Source of the DNA: Sphingomonas sp. 28-63-12
GTDB lineage: Bacteria; Pseudomonadota; Alphaproteobacteria; Sphingomonadales; Sphingomonadaceae
NCBI GenBank assembly: GCA_002281535.1
Contig: NCGD01000003.1
Coordinates: forward strand, 1-64,000
Length of the DNA stretch: 64,000 nt
Reading direction: 5' to 3'
Shown: in pieces, positions 27,305 to 36,287 of the stretch
How the letters are laid out: every line of letters starts with the position of its first letter
Position numbering within the stretch: position 1 is the stretch's first letter
Translations under genes and position numbers: made by a program
The notes under the pieces: model-generated
Told to the model about the DNA's origin: nothing
Databases searched by the model: none
The model's input: the letters and a program-made list of their open reading frames with translations, nothing else

Positions 27305-28282
27305 ATGAAACTTCATCCAAACCTGCGATCATCCGGTGATACGACGGCATCCCGCATGATTGTCGGCGTAGAGCTCGGTGGTACGAAGTGCATTGTTACC
27401 CTCGCCGACGAACATGGCGTGCTGCTTGATCAGCACAAAACGCCGACAACGTCTCCCGAGGAAACGCTGCCGATATTGGCAGGGCTTGTCGGTCGTTGGT
27501 GCGCGTCGAACGACATCGCCGCGATCGGGATCGCCAGTTTCGGGCCGCTTGACCTCAATCCCGCGTCGCCGACTTATGGCTGCATCGCGACGACGACGAA
27601 GCCAGGCTGGTCCAGCGCTCCGGTGCTGGGCCAAATCAGCGGGCGGACGGAAATTCCGACTGTCTTCGACACTGATGTGAACGGTGCCGCCGCCGCCGAG
27701 ATGCGCTGGGGAGCCGGACAGCGGATGCGGGACTTTGCCTATGTGACCGTTGGCACCGGCGTTGGCGTTGGCTTGTTCGTCAATGGTGCGCCAACGCGGG
27801 GCATCGGGCATTGCGAGATGGGTCATATCCGCATCCCCCGCCTGGCAGACGATGCCATGGTCAGCGTCTGCAAGTTCCACGATGACTGTGTGGAAGGGCT
27901 GGCGTCAGGTCCGGCTATACGATCCGCACTGGGGGGACGATCATTTGACGAGGTCTGTGCGGACGATCCGGTGTGGAACGGGGTTGCACACGCCATAGCC
28001 TGTCTTTGCCATGCGCTCGTATCGACAGCCGGACCGCAGCGGATTGCCATCGGCGGCGGCGTTCTGGAGCGCCAACCGCATCTGCTCGCGCGGATCGAGC
28101 CGCTGTTGCGGGCGAGCATGAACGGCTATCTCGCGATCCCCGATGACACGCCGTACATCGTTGCCCCCGCGCTGGGCGATCAGGCGGGCGCTTTGGGGCC
28201 TATTGCGCTGGCGTGCGGTCTCTTCGCGGACGGATGCCTTGATGGTCTGGCATCGACCGATCGCGTGAGGGCCGTTTTGTGA
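27305..28282 (+). CDS. ROK-family sugar kinase (fructokinase/mannokinase-like)
   Basis: The 325-residue protein fits the ROK kinases that phosphorylate hexoses with ATP. It shows the phosphate-binding MIVGVELGGTKCIVTLAD, the substrate region IGIASFGPLDLN and PTVFDTDVNGAAAAEMRWGA, the catalytic-aspartate region in TDVNG, and YVTVGTGVGVGL. The zinc-type motif is GHCEMGHIRIP then VCKFHDDCVEG. The arrangement is very like the Zymomonas fructokinase type, which acts on fructose and in some members mannose. The neighbouring mannose-6-phosphate isomerase suggests mannose. Its stop overlaps the transporter start (GTGA). ATG 27305 has aggaac nearby; ATG 27356 (MIVGVELGG) is an alternative start. Confidence 0.87.
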   Translation: MKLHPNLRSSGDTTASRMIVGVELGGTKCIVTLADEHGVLLDQHKTPTTSPEETLPILAGLVGRWCASNDIAAIGIASFGPLDLNPASPTYGCIATTTKPGWSSAPVLGQISGRTEIPTVFDTDVNGAAAAEMRWGAGQRMRDFAYVTVGTGVGVGLFVNGAPTRGIGHCEMGHIRIPRLADDAMVSVCKFHDDCVEGLASGPAIRSALGGRSFDEVCADDPVWNGVAHAIACLCHALVSTAGPQRIAIGGGVLERQPHLLARIEPLLRASMNGYLAIPDDTPYIVAPALGDQAGALGPIALACGLFADGCLDGLASTDRVRAVL

Positions 28283-29571
28283 AGGTCGATCAATCAACCG
28301 CAAGCACCCAGCTCGCCTTTGCCTGTGTCACGACGTTATTCTTCGCATGGGGGTTCATCACATCGCTGATCGATCCGCTCGTAGCCGCCGTGAAGGGGAT
28401 TTTCAGCCTGTCCGACGTCGAGGCGCAGCTGAGTGCATCCGCCTTCTTCATTGCTTATGGCGTGGTGAGCCTGCCGGCTGCAGCCTTATTGGCGCGACGC
28501 AAGTCGGTCGTTACCGTGCAGATCGCGCTGATGCTGATGATCGCGGGCTGTGTGCTGATGCTGGTCGCATCGAACCTGGCAATCTATGAACTGGTGCTGC
28601 TCGGATTGTTCGTGCTCGCCAGCGGAATCACGATCCTGCAAGTCGCGGCAAATCCGCTTGCGGCGGCTCTTGGCAGGCCTGATCGCAGCCATTTGCGGCT
28701 GACGCTAAGCCAAGCCTTCAACAGTCTTGGCACCTTCATCGGCCCGTATCTGGGGGCGTCGCTGTTCCTGAAGGGCGTCGAGATCAAGGAAGGCGAACAA
28801 TTGAATGCCGCGGTGCGCGCTTCGGCACTGACCGGGATCGATTTCGCGTTCCTTTCAATTGCAGTGCTGATCGCGCTGCTCGCGCTGTTCATCTGGTTCG
28901 CGCGTCGGCTGATCGGTGCGGCGACTCCGCCGACTCCGGCGCGGGCCGCGTCGGGTGGCATTGCTGCGATGTTGCTTGAGGCCGCGTCGTCGCGCTGGGC
29001 GCTGGTCGGAGGCGCTGCGATCTTTCTATACGTCGGCGCAGAGGTCGCGATCGGCACGCAAATGGCGCTTTTCCTGCACAGCGACACAGTTCTCGGGGTG
29101 CCGTTGGAGCAGGCGGGAAAGATGGTCAGCCTCTATTGGGGCGGCGCGATGGTCGGACGACTGATCGGCTCGGCGCTGCTGGCTCGCGTGCAGGCATCGG
29201 CGCTGCTGGCGACTTTCGCATCGATAGCGTGCGCGCTTTGTCTGTTCGTTTTCACAATGGGCGGCTCGGTCGGCGGCTATGCTGCGCTGACAATCGGACT
29301 ATTCAATTCGATCATGTTTCCGGTCATCTTCACCTTGACGCTTGAGCGCTCGACCGCGAGCGAAGCGGCCACTTCTGGCTTCCTGTGCTTCAGCATCGTG
29401 GGCGGGGCGGTCATGCCGTTGCTTGTCGGGCTGGTGTCGGGCGCAACCAGCTACACGACCGCCTTCGTCGTGCCGGCCATATGCTATGCAGCACTGTTTG
29501 GCTTTGCGCTGGCGGCCCGTCGCGTCGTCGTGGCCCGCAGCGGCGCTGCCGTTGCGTTTGGCGGCCATTGA
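28279..29571 (+). CDS. MFS sugar:proton symporter, FucP-like
   Basis: The 430-residue inner-membrane protein has twelve hydrophobic segments and resembles the FucP/glucose-galactose transporter branch of the major facilitator superfamily: LFFAWGFITSLIDPLVAAVKGIFSLS near the start, FFIAYGVVSLPAA, and QVAANPLAAALG followed by LTLSQAFNSLGTFIGPYLGA. It would import the monosaccharide released in the periplasm. The start is GTG 28279, overlapping the kinase stop by three bases, and no in-frame ATG gives a complete first helix. The isomerase gene follows 13 bases after its stop, so kinase, transporter and isomerase form one metabolic unit. Confidence 0.9.
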   Translation: MKVDQSTASTQLAFACVTTLFFAWGFITSLIDPLVAAVKGIFSLSDVEAQLSASAFFIAYGVVSLPAAALLARRKSVVTVQIALMLMIAGCVLMLVASNLAIYELVLLGLFVLASGITILQVAANPLAAALGRPDRSHLRLTLSQAFNSLGTFIGPYLGASLFLKGVEIKEGEQLNAAVRASALTGIDFAFLSIAVLIALLALFIWFARRLIGAATPPTPARAASGGIAAMLLEAASSRWALVGGAAIFLYVGAEVAIGTQMALFLHSDTVLGVPLEQAGKMVSLYWGGAMVGRLIGSALLARVQASALLATFASIACALCLFVFTMGGSVGGYAALTIGLFNSIMFPVIFTLTLERSTASEAATSGFLCFSIVGGAVMPLLVGLVSGATSYTTAFVVPAICYAALFGFALAARRVVVARSGAAVAFGGH

Positions 29572-29584
29572 CGGGCGCGGGTTG

Positions 29585-30406
29585 ATGTCAATTCGGCAAC
29601 TCCCTAGTCGCGCGATTGAAAAGGTCTGGGGCCGTATCGACGTGCCGACGTCTTTCGGAGACGGCAGCGGGTTCAATGGCCCGATTGGGGAAATATGGTT
29701 CGAGGACCGGCACGACAGTCCGCTGCTCGTCAAATATCTCTTCACGTCGCAGAAATTGTCGATCCAGGTCCATCCCTCCGACGATCAGGCGCGGGCAAGC
29801 GGCTATTCGCGTGGCAAGGACGAAGCATGGTACGTTTTGTCCGCCGAGCCCGATGCGGTGATCGGCGCAGGCTTCGCGGCTGCGCTCAGCTCGGATGACC
29901 TGCGGGCGGCAGCGCTGGACGGCAGCATCGATGCCGTGATGACGTGGCACCCGGTCAAACCCGGCGACTTTTTCTATGTCCCGGCCGGCACCGTCCATGC
30001 AATCGGCGCGGGACTCTCGCTGCTGGAGATTCAGCAGAATGTCGATCTGACCTACCGGCTGTTCGACTATGGACGGCCCCGCGAACTCCAGCTTGAGCAA
30101 GGCCTTGCGGCATCGCGGCCTGGGCCGATCGTGCGCATCCCGGCAAATGTCGTCGATGCGTTTCGAGAAGTGCTTGCCGAGGGGGCGAAAATCGCCATCG
30201 AGCGGCTCCGCGGGCCGTCCGTGCAGGAAATGCGCGCTTATGCCGATGCACCTACTTGGCTGATGCCGATTACCGAGGGGTGCGCCAACGAGGGCGTGGA
30301 GATGCCGGCCGGAACGGTCTGGCTGGCCGATACGCCCACCCTAATTCGACTTGGACCCGATGCTTGCCTGCTGGCCGCTTGCGCCGGCGACAAGGCGCGG
30401 TTGTAG
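29585..30406 (+). CDS. manA: Mannose-6-phosphate isomerase, class I (short form)
   Basis: The enzyme interconverts mannose-6-phosphate and fructose-6-phosphate with a bound zinc. The 273-residue cupin-type protein shows the metal ligands in SIQVHPSDDQARASGY (Gln, His), DEAWYVL (Glu), and YVPAGTVHAIGAGLSLLEIQQ (His), all matching type I isomerases of the short bacterial kind. ATG 29585 gives MSIRQLPSRAIEKVWGRIDV, the usual N-terminus; the frame is open upstream only through the transporter gene. Its position after a ROK kinase and a hexose transporter points to mannose, or a sugar converted to it, as the monosaccharide fed to glycolysis. The sulfatase gene follows after eight bases. Confidence 0.9.
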   Translation: MSIRQLPSRAIEKVWGRIDVPTSFGDGSGFNGPIGEIWFEDRHDSPLLVKYLFTSQKLSIQVHPSDDQARASGYSRGKDEAWYVLSAEPDAVIGAGFAAALSSDDLRAAALDGSIDAVMTWHPVKPGDFFYVPAGTVHAIGAGLSLLEIQQNVDLTYRLFDYGRPRELQLEQGLAASRPGPIVRIPANVVDAFREVLAEGAKIAIERLRGPSVQEMRAYADAPTWLMPITEGCANEGVEMPAGTVWLADTPTLIRLGPDACLLAACAGDKARL

Positions 30407-30414
30407 GAGGTAAA

Positions 30415-32058
30415 ATGACGAATATTTCGAAACGCGCACGGCCATGCAGCAGCCTCGTCGCTGCCATGTTGCTCTCGACGGTAGCCGTGCCGGTCGTGGC
30501 AACCGGCAAAGGTGCTGCGACACCTGCGCAGCCCGCCGCCACCCCCGTGCCAAAGCCCGCGAAGCGGCCCAACATCATCTTCATCCTCAACGACGATCAG
30601 CGATACGACGCGATGGGCTTTCTGGATCCGGCGCTGAGGACGCCAAACATGGACCGGATTGCCCGAGAAGGCGTCTATTTCCGCAATGCGTTCGTCACCA
30701 CCTCGCTGTGCAGTCCAAGCCGGGCCTCGATCCTCACCGGTGAATATATGCACAACCACGGCATTGCCGATAACAATATCAAGGCGCGGCCCGGGACTTT
30801 CTACTTCCCTCAGGCGCTCCAGACAGCCGGATACCGCACCGCGTTTATCGGCAAGTGGCACATGGGAGGGGAGAGCGACGATCCGCAGCCGGGCTTCGAT
30901 CACTGGATCAGCTTCAAAGGCCAGGGCCATTACCTGCCTCAGGACAGGGAGGGCGGCCCGCGCAACATGCTCAACGTCGACGGCCAGCATGTCGAGCAGC
31001 ATGGCTACATCACTGACGAACTCAACGGCTATGCACTCGACTGGTTGCGGCAACAGAGCAAGGACACGCCGTTCTTCCTCTATCTGAGCCACAAGGCGGT
31101 GCACGCCGATTTCATCCCGGCCGAACGGCACAAACACCTTTATGGTCGTGACAGTATCAAGCTGCCCGACAGCATGGCCGACACGCCCCAGAATTACGAG
31201 GGCAAGCCGCGCTGGGTGAAAACCCAGCGCAATTCCTGGCACGGGGTCGACTTTCCGTATCATTCGACGCTCGACATCGTCGACTACAAGCTGCGCTACA
31301 ACGAGACGCTCGCGGCAGTGGACGAAGGGATTGGAGCGATCATCGCTGAGCTCAAGAAGAAGGGGATGCTTGACAGCACCATCGTCGTGATGACGGGCGA
31401 CAATGGCTTTTTGTTTGGCGAGCACGGCATGATCGACAAGCGCAGCGCTTATGAGGAATCGATGCGGGTGCCGCTCATTGCGTTCGGCGGCGGCATGGTC
31501 AAAGGGCGGGTGGCGGATGACATTGTCGCCAATATCGATATTGCCCCGACCTTTCTTGACCTGGCCGGCGCCAAGGTGCCCCACGGGGTTCGGGTCGACG
31601 GGATGAGCTATGCCGACCAGCTGATGGGGCGCCCGCACCCGGGGCCATGGCGGACTGCGCTGAACTATGAATATTATTGGGAATATAATTATCCCCAAAC
31701 GCCGACCACTTTCGCGCTGCGCGGAGATCGGTACAAATACATTCAGTATCACGGAATCTGGGACACGGAAGAACTGTACGATCTGATGGCCGATCCCAGG
31801 GAGATGCATAACCTCATTGCGGACACCAAGCTCCAGCCGATCGTCAGGAAGATGCGAGCCGATCTCTTCGCCGGGCTGGATCCTCAGCAGGGTCGCACCA
31901 CCGTGACCTTCACCGAGCGTTACGGAGAGGGCTCTGTCTTGCGGAACCGGAACGGCGCGAAGCCGGGCGATTTTCCGAATCGCTGGCTGCGTGACGGGAC
32001 CGAGGTCGATCTGCGCAATGGCAACAGTGCCGATGGGGTCAAGCCTGCCGGGCACTGA
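30415..32058 (+). CDS. Exported type I sulfatase, N-acetylglucosamine-6-sulfatase-like
   Basis: The 547-residue protein removes sulfate esters from a sugar. It has a signal peptide (about residues 1-29), the metal site RPNIIFILNDDQRYD, and the formylglycine motif with Cys99 in LCSPSRASILTGEY. Further motifs are TAFIGKWHMGG, a metal-binding VVMTGDNGFLFGEHG, and a C-terminal domain with YKYIQYHGIWDTEELYDL. The layout resembles S1 sulfatases of the 6-O-sulfated glucosamine/mannose type. The exact position specificity is inferred. The gene has a strong Shine-Dalgarno (taggagg), starts eight bases after manA, and needs the FGE at 17,090 for activation. It ends the rightward operon. Confidence 0.9.
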   Translation: MTNISKRARPCSSLVAAMLLSTVAVPVVATGKGAATPAQPAATPVPKPAKRPNIIFILNDDQRYDAMGFLDPALRTPNMDRIAREGVYFRNAFVTTSLCSPSRASILTGEYMHNHGIADNNIKARPGTFYFPQALQTAGYRTAFIGKWHMGGESDDPQPGFDHWISFKGQGHYLPQDREGGPRNMLNVDGQHVEQHGYITDELNGYALDWLRQQSKDTPFFLYLSHKAVHADFIPAERHKHLYGRDSIKLPDSMADTPQNYEGKPRWVKTQRNSWHGVDFPYHSTLDIVDYKLRYNETLAAVDEGIGAIIAELKKKGMLDSTIVVMTGDNGFLFGEHGMIDKRSAYEESMRVPLIAFGGGMVKGRVADDIVANIDIAPTFLDLAGAKVPHGVRVDGMSYADQLMGRPHPGPWRTALNYEYYWEYNYPQTPTTFALRGDRYKYIQYHGIWDTEELYDLMADPREMHNLIADTKLQPIVRKMRADLFAGLDPQQGRTTVTFTERYGEGSVLRNRNGAKPGDFPNRWLRDGTEVDLRNGNSADGVKPAGH

Positions 32059-32258
32059 CGTCACGGCTGATGTTCCAGTCTCCGAAAGCGGCGCGGCCGC
32101 CTCGCCGCGGATTGCCCGGGCATCCTTACCATCTTACCTGGCAAGGGTACGACTCAGGAGGTTGCATATTGTCCACAGGGCGGACATGACCGGTCGCCGC
32201 TACGCTCGATTGGCGGTATGTCCGTTCCTGGCATTTTCAAGACCGGAGAGTTTTATAG

Positions 32259-33497
32259 ATGTCGCGCAGCGAACGGGGACCAGGGGGAAGCGAATTCACA
32301 TCGCTCGACCGGGTGAATCTGTTCAGCACAGGGTTGTCGGGCACCAATCTTGAGAGGGGTGGTTCGCATAATCTTCGAGTTACCTTGCAGGCGATCCGCC
32401 TCAACGCGCCGATTACCAAGGTCGAACTGGCCGAAATAACCGGCCTTACCCCGCCATCGATGACCAACATCACGCGAAAGCTGCTTTTGGATGGGCTGAT
32501 CATCGAGACCGGGCGTAGACGCGGCGAGCGCGGCCAGCCTGCGATGGAACTCGCGATCAACGCCGACGGTGCCTTTTCGGTCGGGATCAATATCGATCGC
32601 GATCACATCACCATGGTCGCGCTTGATTTTCTCGGTGGCGTGCGGGCGCGCATCGTCGAGGAAATTGCTTTTGCGATGCCTGAGCAGGTCGCCGACTTTT
32701 TCACCCGTAATCTGGAGGCGATCCGTGCTTCCGGAGTCGTTGATATGGATCGAATCGCCGGGGTTGGCGTGGCAATGCCCGACGACTTCGGGAGGGTTGA
32801 TCTGCCGCTTCGGCCGAGCGACTTCGGCATTTGGGAAACGTTCGATCTTAGGAAGTTGTTTGCGGCGCACAGTCTCGACGTTTTCATCGAAAATGACGCC
32901 AGCGCGGCAGCCATTGGTGAGTTTCAGTTCGGTCACGGCCAGACTGCGCAGACGTTCCTATATGTCCTGATCAGCGCCGGCCTAGGCGGTGGATTGGTCA
33001 TCGACGGCCACCCGGTGCGCGGCGCATCCGGGCGAAGCGGCGAAATAGGCTTCTTGCCGATCGGCAAGGCACGTCGCAGTGCTGTCAACCTTCAGGACGT
33101 GGTATCGCTCTCCGGACTGTTCGCTCATCTGGCGGCCGCTGGACACCGCGATATCAGCGTTGCCGGGCTTCATGAACTCAAAGGCGCGATCGCCAAAGAG
33201 GCGCTGGTCTGGACGGAACGAGCGGCCGACTTGCTATGCGAACCCTTGCTGGTGATCAACGCAGCGATCGATCCAGAGGCGGTGTTCATTGGCGGGCGCC
33301 TGCCTGCCAAACTGGTCGATTCGCTCGTTGACCGTTTGGCAGTCAACATTCGCCACCGAGGTGCTTCGCTTCCATCGCGCGCGCCGGTGCTGCGCGCTGC
33401 GCTCGCCGAGGATGCCGCAGCGATGGGCGCAGCCATCCTTCCTTTCTCGAGCCGGTTCCTCCCTTCTCGCGCGGCGCTCATGAAAACCGAAGCGTAG
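32259..33497 (+). CDS. ROK-family transcriptional regulator (NagC/XylR-type)
   Basis: The 412-residue protein has an N-terminal winged-helix DNA-binding segment (about residues 35-85: LNAPITKVELAEITGLTPPS, then TRKLLLDGLIIETGRR) and a ROK sugar-binding domain (GINIDRDHITMVALD, VFIENDASAAAIGEF, YVLISAGLGGGLVIDG). The cysteine zinc motif of ROK kinases is not seen after GEIGFLPIG, and the catalytic region is weakly kept, as expected for a repressor. It starts at ATG 32259 with ggagag eight bases before. It lies 200 bases downstream of the sulfatase with its own upstream gap and probably controls the divergent glycan operons in response to a sugar or sugar phosphate. Confidence 0.88.
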   Translation: MSRSERGPGGSEFTSLDRVNLFSTGLSGTNLERGGSHNLRVTLQAIRLNAPITKVELAEITGLTPPSMTNITRKLLLDGLIIETGRRRGERGQPAMELAINADGAFSVGINIDRDHITMVALDFLGGVRARIVEEIAFAMPEQVADFFTRNLEAIRASGVVDMDRIAGVGVAMPDDFGRVDLPLRPSDFGIWETFDLRKLFAAHSLDVFIENDASAAAIGEFQFGHGQTAQTFLYVLISAGLGGGLVIDGHPVRGASGRSGEIGFLPIGKARRSAVNLQDVVSLSGLFAHLAAAGHRDISVAGLHELKGAIAKEALVWTERAADLLCEPLLVINAAIDPEAVFIGGRLPAKLVDSLVDRLAVNIRHRGASLPSRAPVLRAALAEDAAAMGAAILPFSSRFLPSRAALMKTEA

Positions 33498-33630
33498 CGG
33501 TTGCTGCCGGTTGGCGGCGCTCGCCTTGTGCGCACGAATGTAAAGCTGTCCTTGGGCCCAGACAGGGTCGCCGACGAATCAACGCGCACGTTGCTTGCGA
33601 CCGCAGCAACGTCGCTGGTCGCGCCGTGCG

Positions 33631-34853
33631 CTATTTGGCGGCACTCAGCGCGGTCCTCCAGGGACGAGCCAGGCAGTGATAGAATCGTTCCTTACCGACT
33701 AGGGACGAAACCGCATGCGCGATCAGGGCAGCGAGAAATAGCGGCACGATCAATCCCTGGCTCGCGGTGGCCACGACGATGATGATCACGGCGGTCAGCG
33801 GCGCACGGACAACGCCCGTGAAATAGGCGACCATGCGGAGCAGCACGACGGCGCCGCCCGGATCGTTTGGAGAGAATGGCCGCAGAACGGCACCAAGGCG
33901 GGCACCGGGCGCCAAGGATGGAGCGAAAATCCCGCCGGGCAGGCCGGATGAGGCGGTCGCGAGCGTCGTTGCGAATTTCGCAGGGCCGAACCAATAGGGT
34001 GCGTTCGTGCCGTCGATGATCGCATGGCCAGCGGACTATCCCGTGCCCCAGGTCAATCCGGTCGCGACTCCCAGCACCGCGACGGCAATACCGCAGAGCA
34101 GCGCCCAGACCACGGGTCGATCCTTCAAAAACCGAAACCAGCGGTCACGGGCTGCGCCGATGTTGAGCATCGCGCGGGCGAAGAGACCGCCAGTCAGGCC
34201 ACCGAGAACGCCCGCGACCGGGGCAATCCGCAGCACCGCGCCGGCCGTCAACATCTGGCCGACAGCACCAAAATCGACGTAGTCGCCCGCCGGCCCGAGG
34301 CTGACGATGCCGGCGATGAGGATCGTTGTCATTATCAGCAGTGCGACCCGCTGCTCGTAGGCGTCGGCCAATTCCTTGATCGCGAATGTCACTCCGGCGA
34401 GCGGCGTGTTGAAAGCCGCTGCCACACCAGGCGTGCACCCCGCGATGATCATCGAGGCGCGCATCGGTGCGCAAAGCACCCGTGTATACCAGCCGGGATT
34501 GCCGCGGAGATTTGTACTGTCGGTCCCTCGCGTCCGACGGACGCACCACTCTGCAGCGCTACCACCGTGAATGCGCCTTTGAAGATGGCGGTGCTGAGCG
34601 AGATGAGGCCGGCTAGCGCGCGCTTTGGATCGTCGGCTGCGGCAATAACCTGGGGAATCCCGGAACCGGCGGCTTCCGGCGCAAATCGGCGCGTCATCCA
34701 CGCGATGGCTGCAAACGCCGCCGGCGTCACGACGAGCGGTGCGCGCCACAGCCGATGCGCCAGGCCGTCGAATAGCTCGCTGGCACTGTCGGCGAGCTTT
34801 GCGAACTACAAGGCGGCAAGGCCGATTGTGATGGAACCCAGACCCATTGCCAT
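33631..34853 (-). pseudogene. ClC-type chloride channel/transporter, degraded
   Basis: ClC signature motifs can be read leftward but in two frames: GSGIPQVIAA and ASVGREGPTVQISAAI in one, then MIIAGCTPGVAAAFNTPLAG, and GLPGGIFAPSLAPGA (the GxFxP anion-site motif) in the other. The gene has an amber stop at 34806-34808 inside an early helix, a frameshift near 34480, and a second amber at 34036-34038 where a ClC protein usually has tyrosine (TWGTGY). Three independent lesions mean it is not functional as read. The 33498-33630 gap before it holds nothing recognisable. Long open frames on the opposite strand are shadows of it. Confidence 0.85.
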
Positions 34854-35068
34854 CCGACCACGCCAGACCACCGATGCGGGACCGTGCCGCCGAAGAAGGA
34901 CGCGCCCGCCTGTTCACAGGAAGGTTCATGATGGCTGGCTAGCCTCGGGTCGCCGCGCGCACCGCCCAAGTTTTGTGGATCGGAGCATTTGCGATTGGTC
35001 GCGCTCAAAGGCTGAGGCAGTTAAGGGAATGAGCCAGACACCGGGAGGACATCATCGCTACAACCACG

Positions 35069-35759
35069 ATGCCCACGCCTCCTGGCAGGCGATGGCAGCA
35101 CAACCGGTTCTATCGCTGGTGGCGTAGCGCGATCGTCTCCTCCGTGGATCACGAAGGCGTCGTCGCGCGCATTGAGAGCGAAAGTGGCTGGAGCGGGCGC
35201 TACGTCTTCATGACGATGATGTCTGCGGCAATTGTGGTGCTTGGCCTTTTGCTGTCGTCGCCAGCGGTCGTCATCGGCGCGATGCTGATCTCGCCCCTTA
35301 TGAATCCCATCCTCGGTTTGGGGTTCAGTCTGGCGTTGTTGGATTTCTCGGAAACCCGTCGGTCGCTTACGGCTCTCGCGGCAGGGGCGATCGTCGCGAT
35401 CGCCTTTACCGCGATCATCGTGCTGGTGTCGCCGCTCAAGGCACCGACAGCGGAAATCATGGCCAGGACACGGCCGAACCTGTTCGACCTGCTGGTCGCG
35501 CTGTTTGCAACGCTTGCCGGGACATTCGCGATCATTCGCGACCGCGGCGAAACCCTTGTCGGTGTTGCCATAGCGACCGCATTGATGCCGCCGCTGGCAG
35601 TAGTCGGCATGGGCTTGCAACCTGGAACATGCCGGTGCTCGGCGGCTCGTTCGCGCTGTTTGTCACCAACCTTATGACCATTGCGCTCGCGGCGACGGTT
35701 GTCGCCCGGTTCTATGGCTTTGGCCACCATCTCTCCAGCCAACTGAGCTGGCTGCAGCC
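35069..35759 (+). pseudogene. DUF389 membrane protein, frameshifted and truncated
   Basis: The first 185 residues are a DUF389-type membrane protein: FMTMMSAAIVVLGLLLSSPA, VVIGAMLISPLMNPILGLG, and ATALMPPLAVVGMGL. A one-base loss near 35617 shifts the frame. The second frame continues the same protein as WNMPVLGGSFALFVTNLMTI and ALAATVVARFYGFGHHLSSQ up to 35759, where the IS3-family end begins. The C-terminal part of the family is missing on the far side. The role of DUF389 proteins is not established. With the ClC relic next to it this looks like a decaying membrane-transport neighbourhood. Confidence 0.8.
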
Positions 35760-36190
35760 TGAACCGCATCAAGATTGTCGGAGGCTCCAACTCCTGAGAA
35801 GGCGGAGCCGATATGAGCAGGGCAACGAATAAGTTTTCACCCGAGGTACGCGCCCGCGCGGTGCGGATAATGTTGGATAACGAGGGCGGCCATCCATCGC
35901 GCTGGTCGGCCGTGGTGTCGGTTGCCGACGAGATCGGTTGCGCACCCGAGACGATCAATGGCCTTTATAAGGCCAAGGTGATTCACTGGCGGAGACTATA
36001 GCGCAACATAGAATCCGTCGAGTTCAACCCACTGGAATGAGTCGACCGGTTCAACCACCGGCGACTGCTGGAGCCGATCGGCAACATCGCTCCCGCACAA
36101 GCCGACCAACGATACTACGCCATGCTGGACGAAGTCCCCATGGCCGCATGACTCCAACCAAACCGTATCCGGCAATCCTCGCGCAGTTTA
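35760..36190 (+). mobile_element. IS3-family element, internally deleted and degenerate
   Basis: The left end tgaaccgcatcaagattgtc and the right end (reverse complement taaactgcgcgaggattgcc) match at 15 of 22 positions, which fits IS3-type terminal inverted repeats. A 62-codon orfA fragment runs from 35813 to 36001 (FSPEVRARAVRIMLDNEGGH, then ADEIGCAPETI). It is followed directly by the C-terminal end of orfB at about 36005-36151 (RRLLEPIGNIAPAQADQRYY), which has an in-frame TGA where LEWVDWFN-type proteins have tryptophan. The catalytic DDE core is absent, so the element cannot move by itself. Both flanks carry GCC (35757-35759 and 36191-36193), compatible with a 3-base target duplication. 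Confidence 0.85.
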
Positions 36191-36287
36191 GCCAGTCTAT
36201 CCGACTGGCGGTCACCAGAGCGCTGCACAGGAAGAAGACTGCGACCAGCATAGATAGCCGTGTTGCCAGACGGGCCAGCGGATTCAT
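36191..36287 (-). pseudogene. Possible N-terminal remnant of a membrane/exported protein
   Basis: Reading leftward from ATG 36287, the frame gives MNPLARLATRLSMLVAVFFL and then CSALVTASRID, a signal- or anchor-like sequence, and then runs into the IS3-family right end. It may be the first 32 codons of a gene cut by the element. I cannot name the family, and the short length makes this weak. Confidence 0.3.

Noticed and set aside
30238-32064. Leftward open frame of 608 codons antisense to the GlcNAc-6-sulfatase-like gene
   Set aside because: The sulfatase on the plus strand has a strong Shine-Dalgarno, signal peptide and active site. The antisense product has no domain.
34024-35127. Rightward open frame of 367 codons covering the ClC relic
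   Set aside because: It is low-complexity, Arg/Ala/His-rich sequence opposite recognisable ClC motifs. It is open only because it shadows the degraded gene.
35757-36193. GCC on both sides of the IS3 relic as proof of a target-site duplication
   Set aside because: A 3-base match arises by chance once in 64, and the DUF389 reading frame does not resume to the right, so it supports but does not prove simple insertion.
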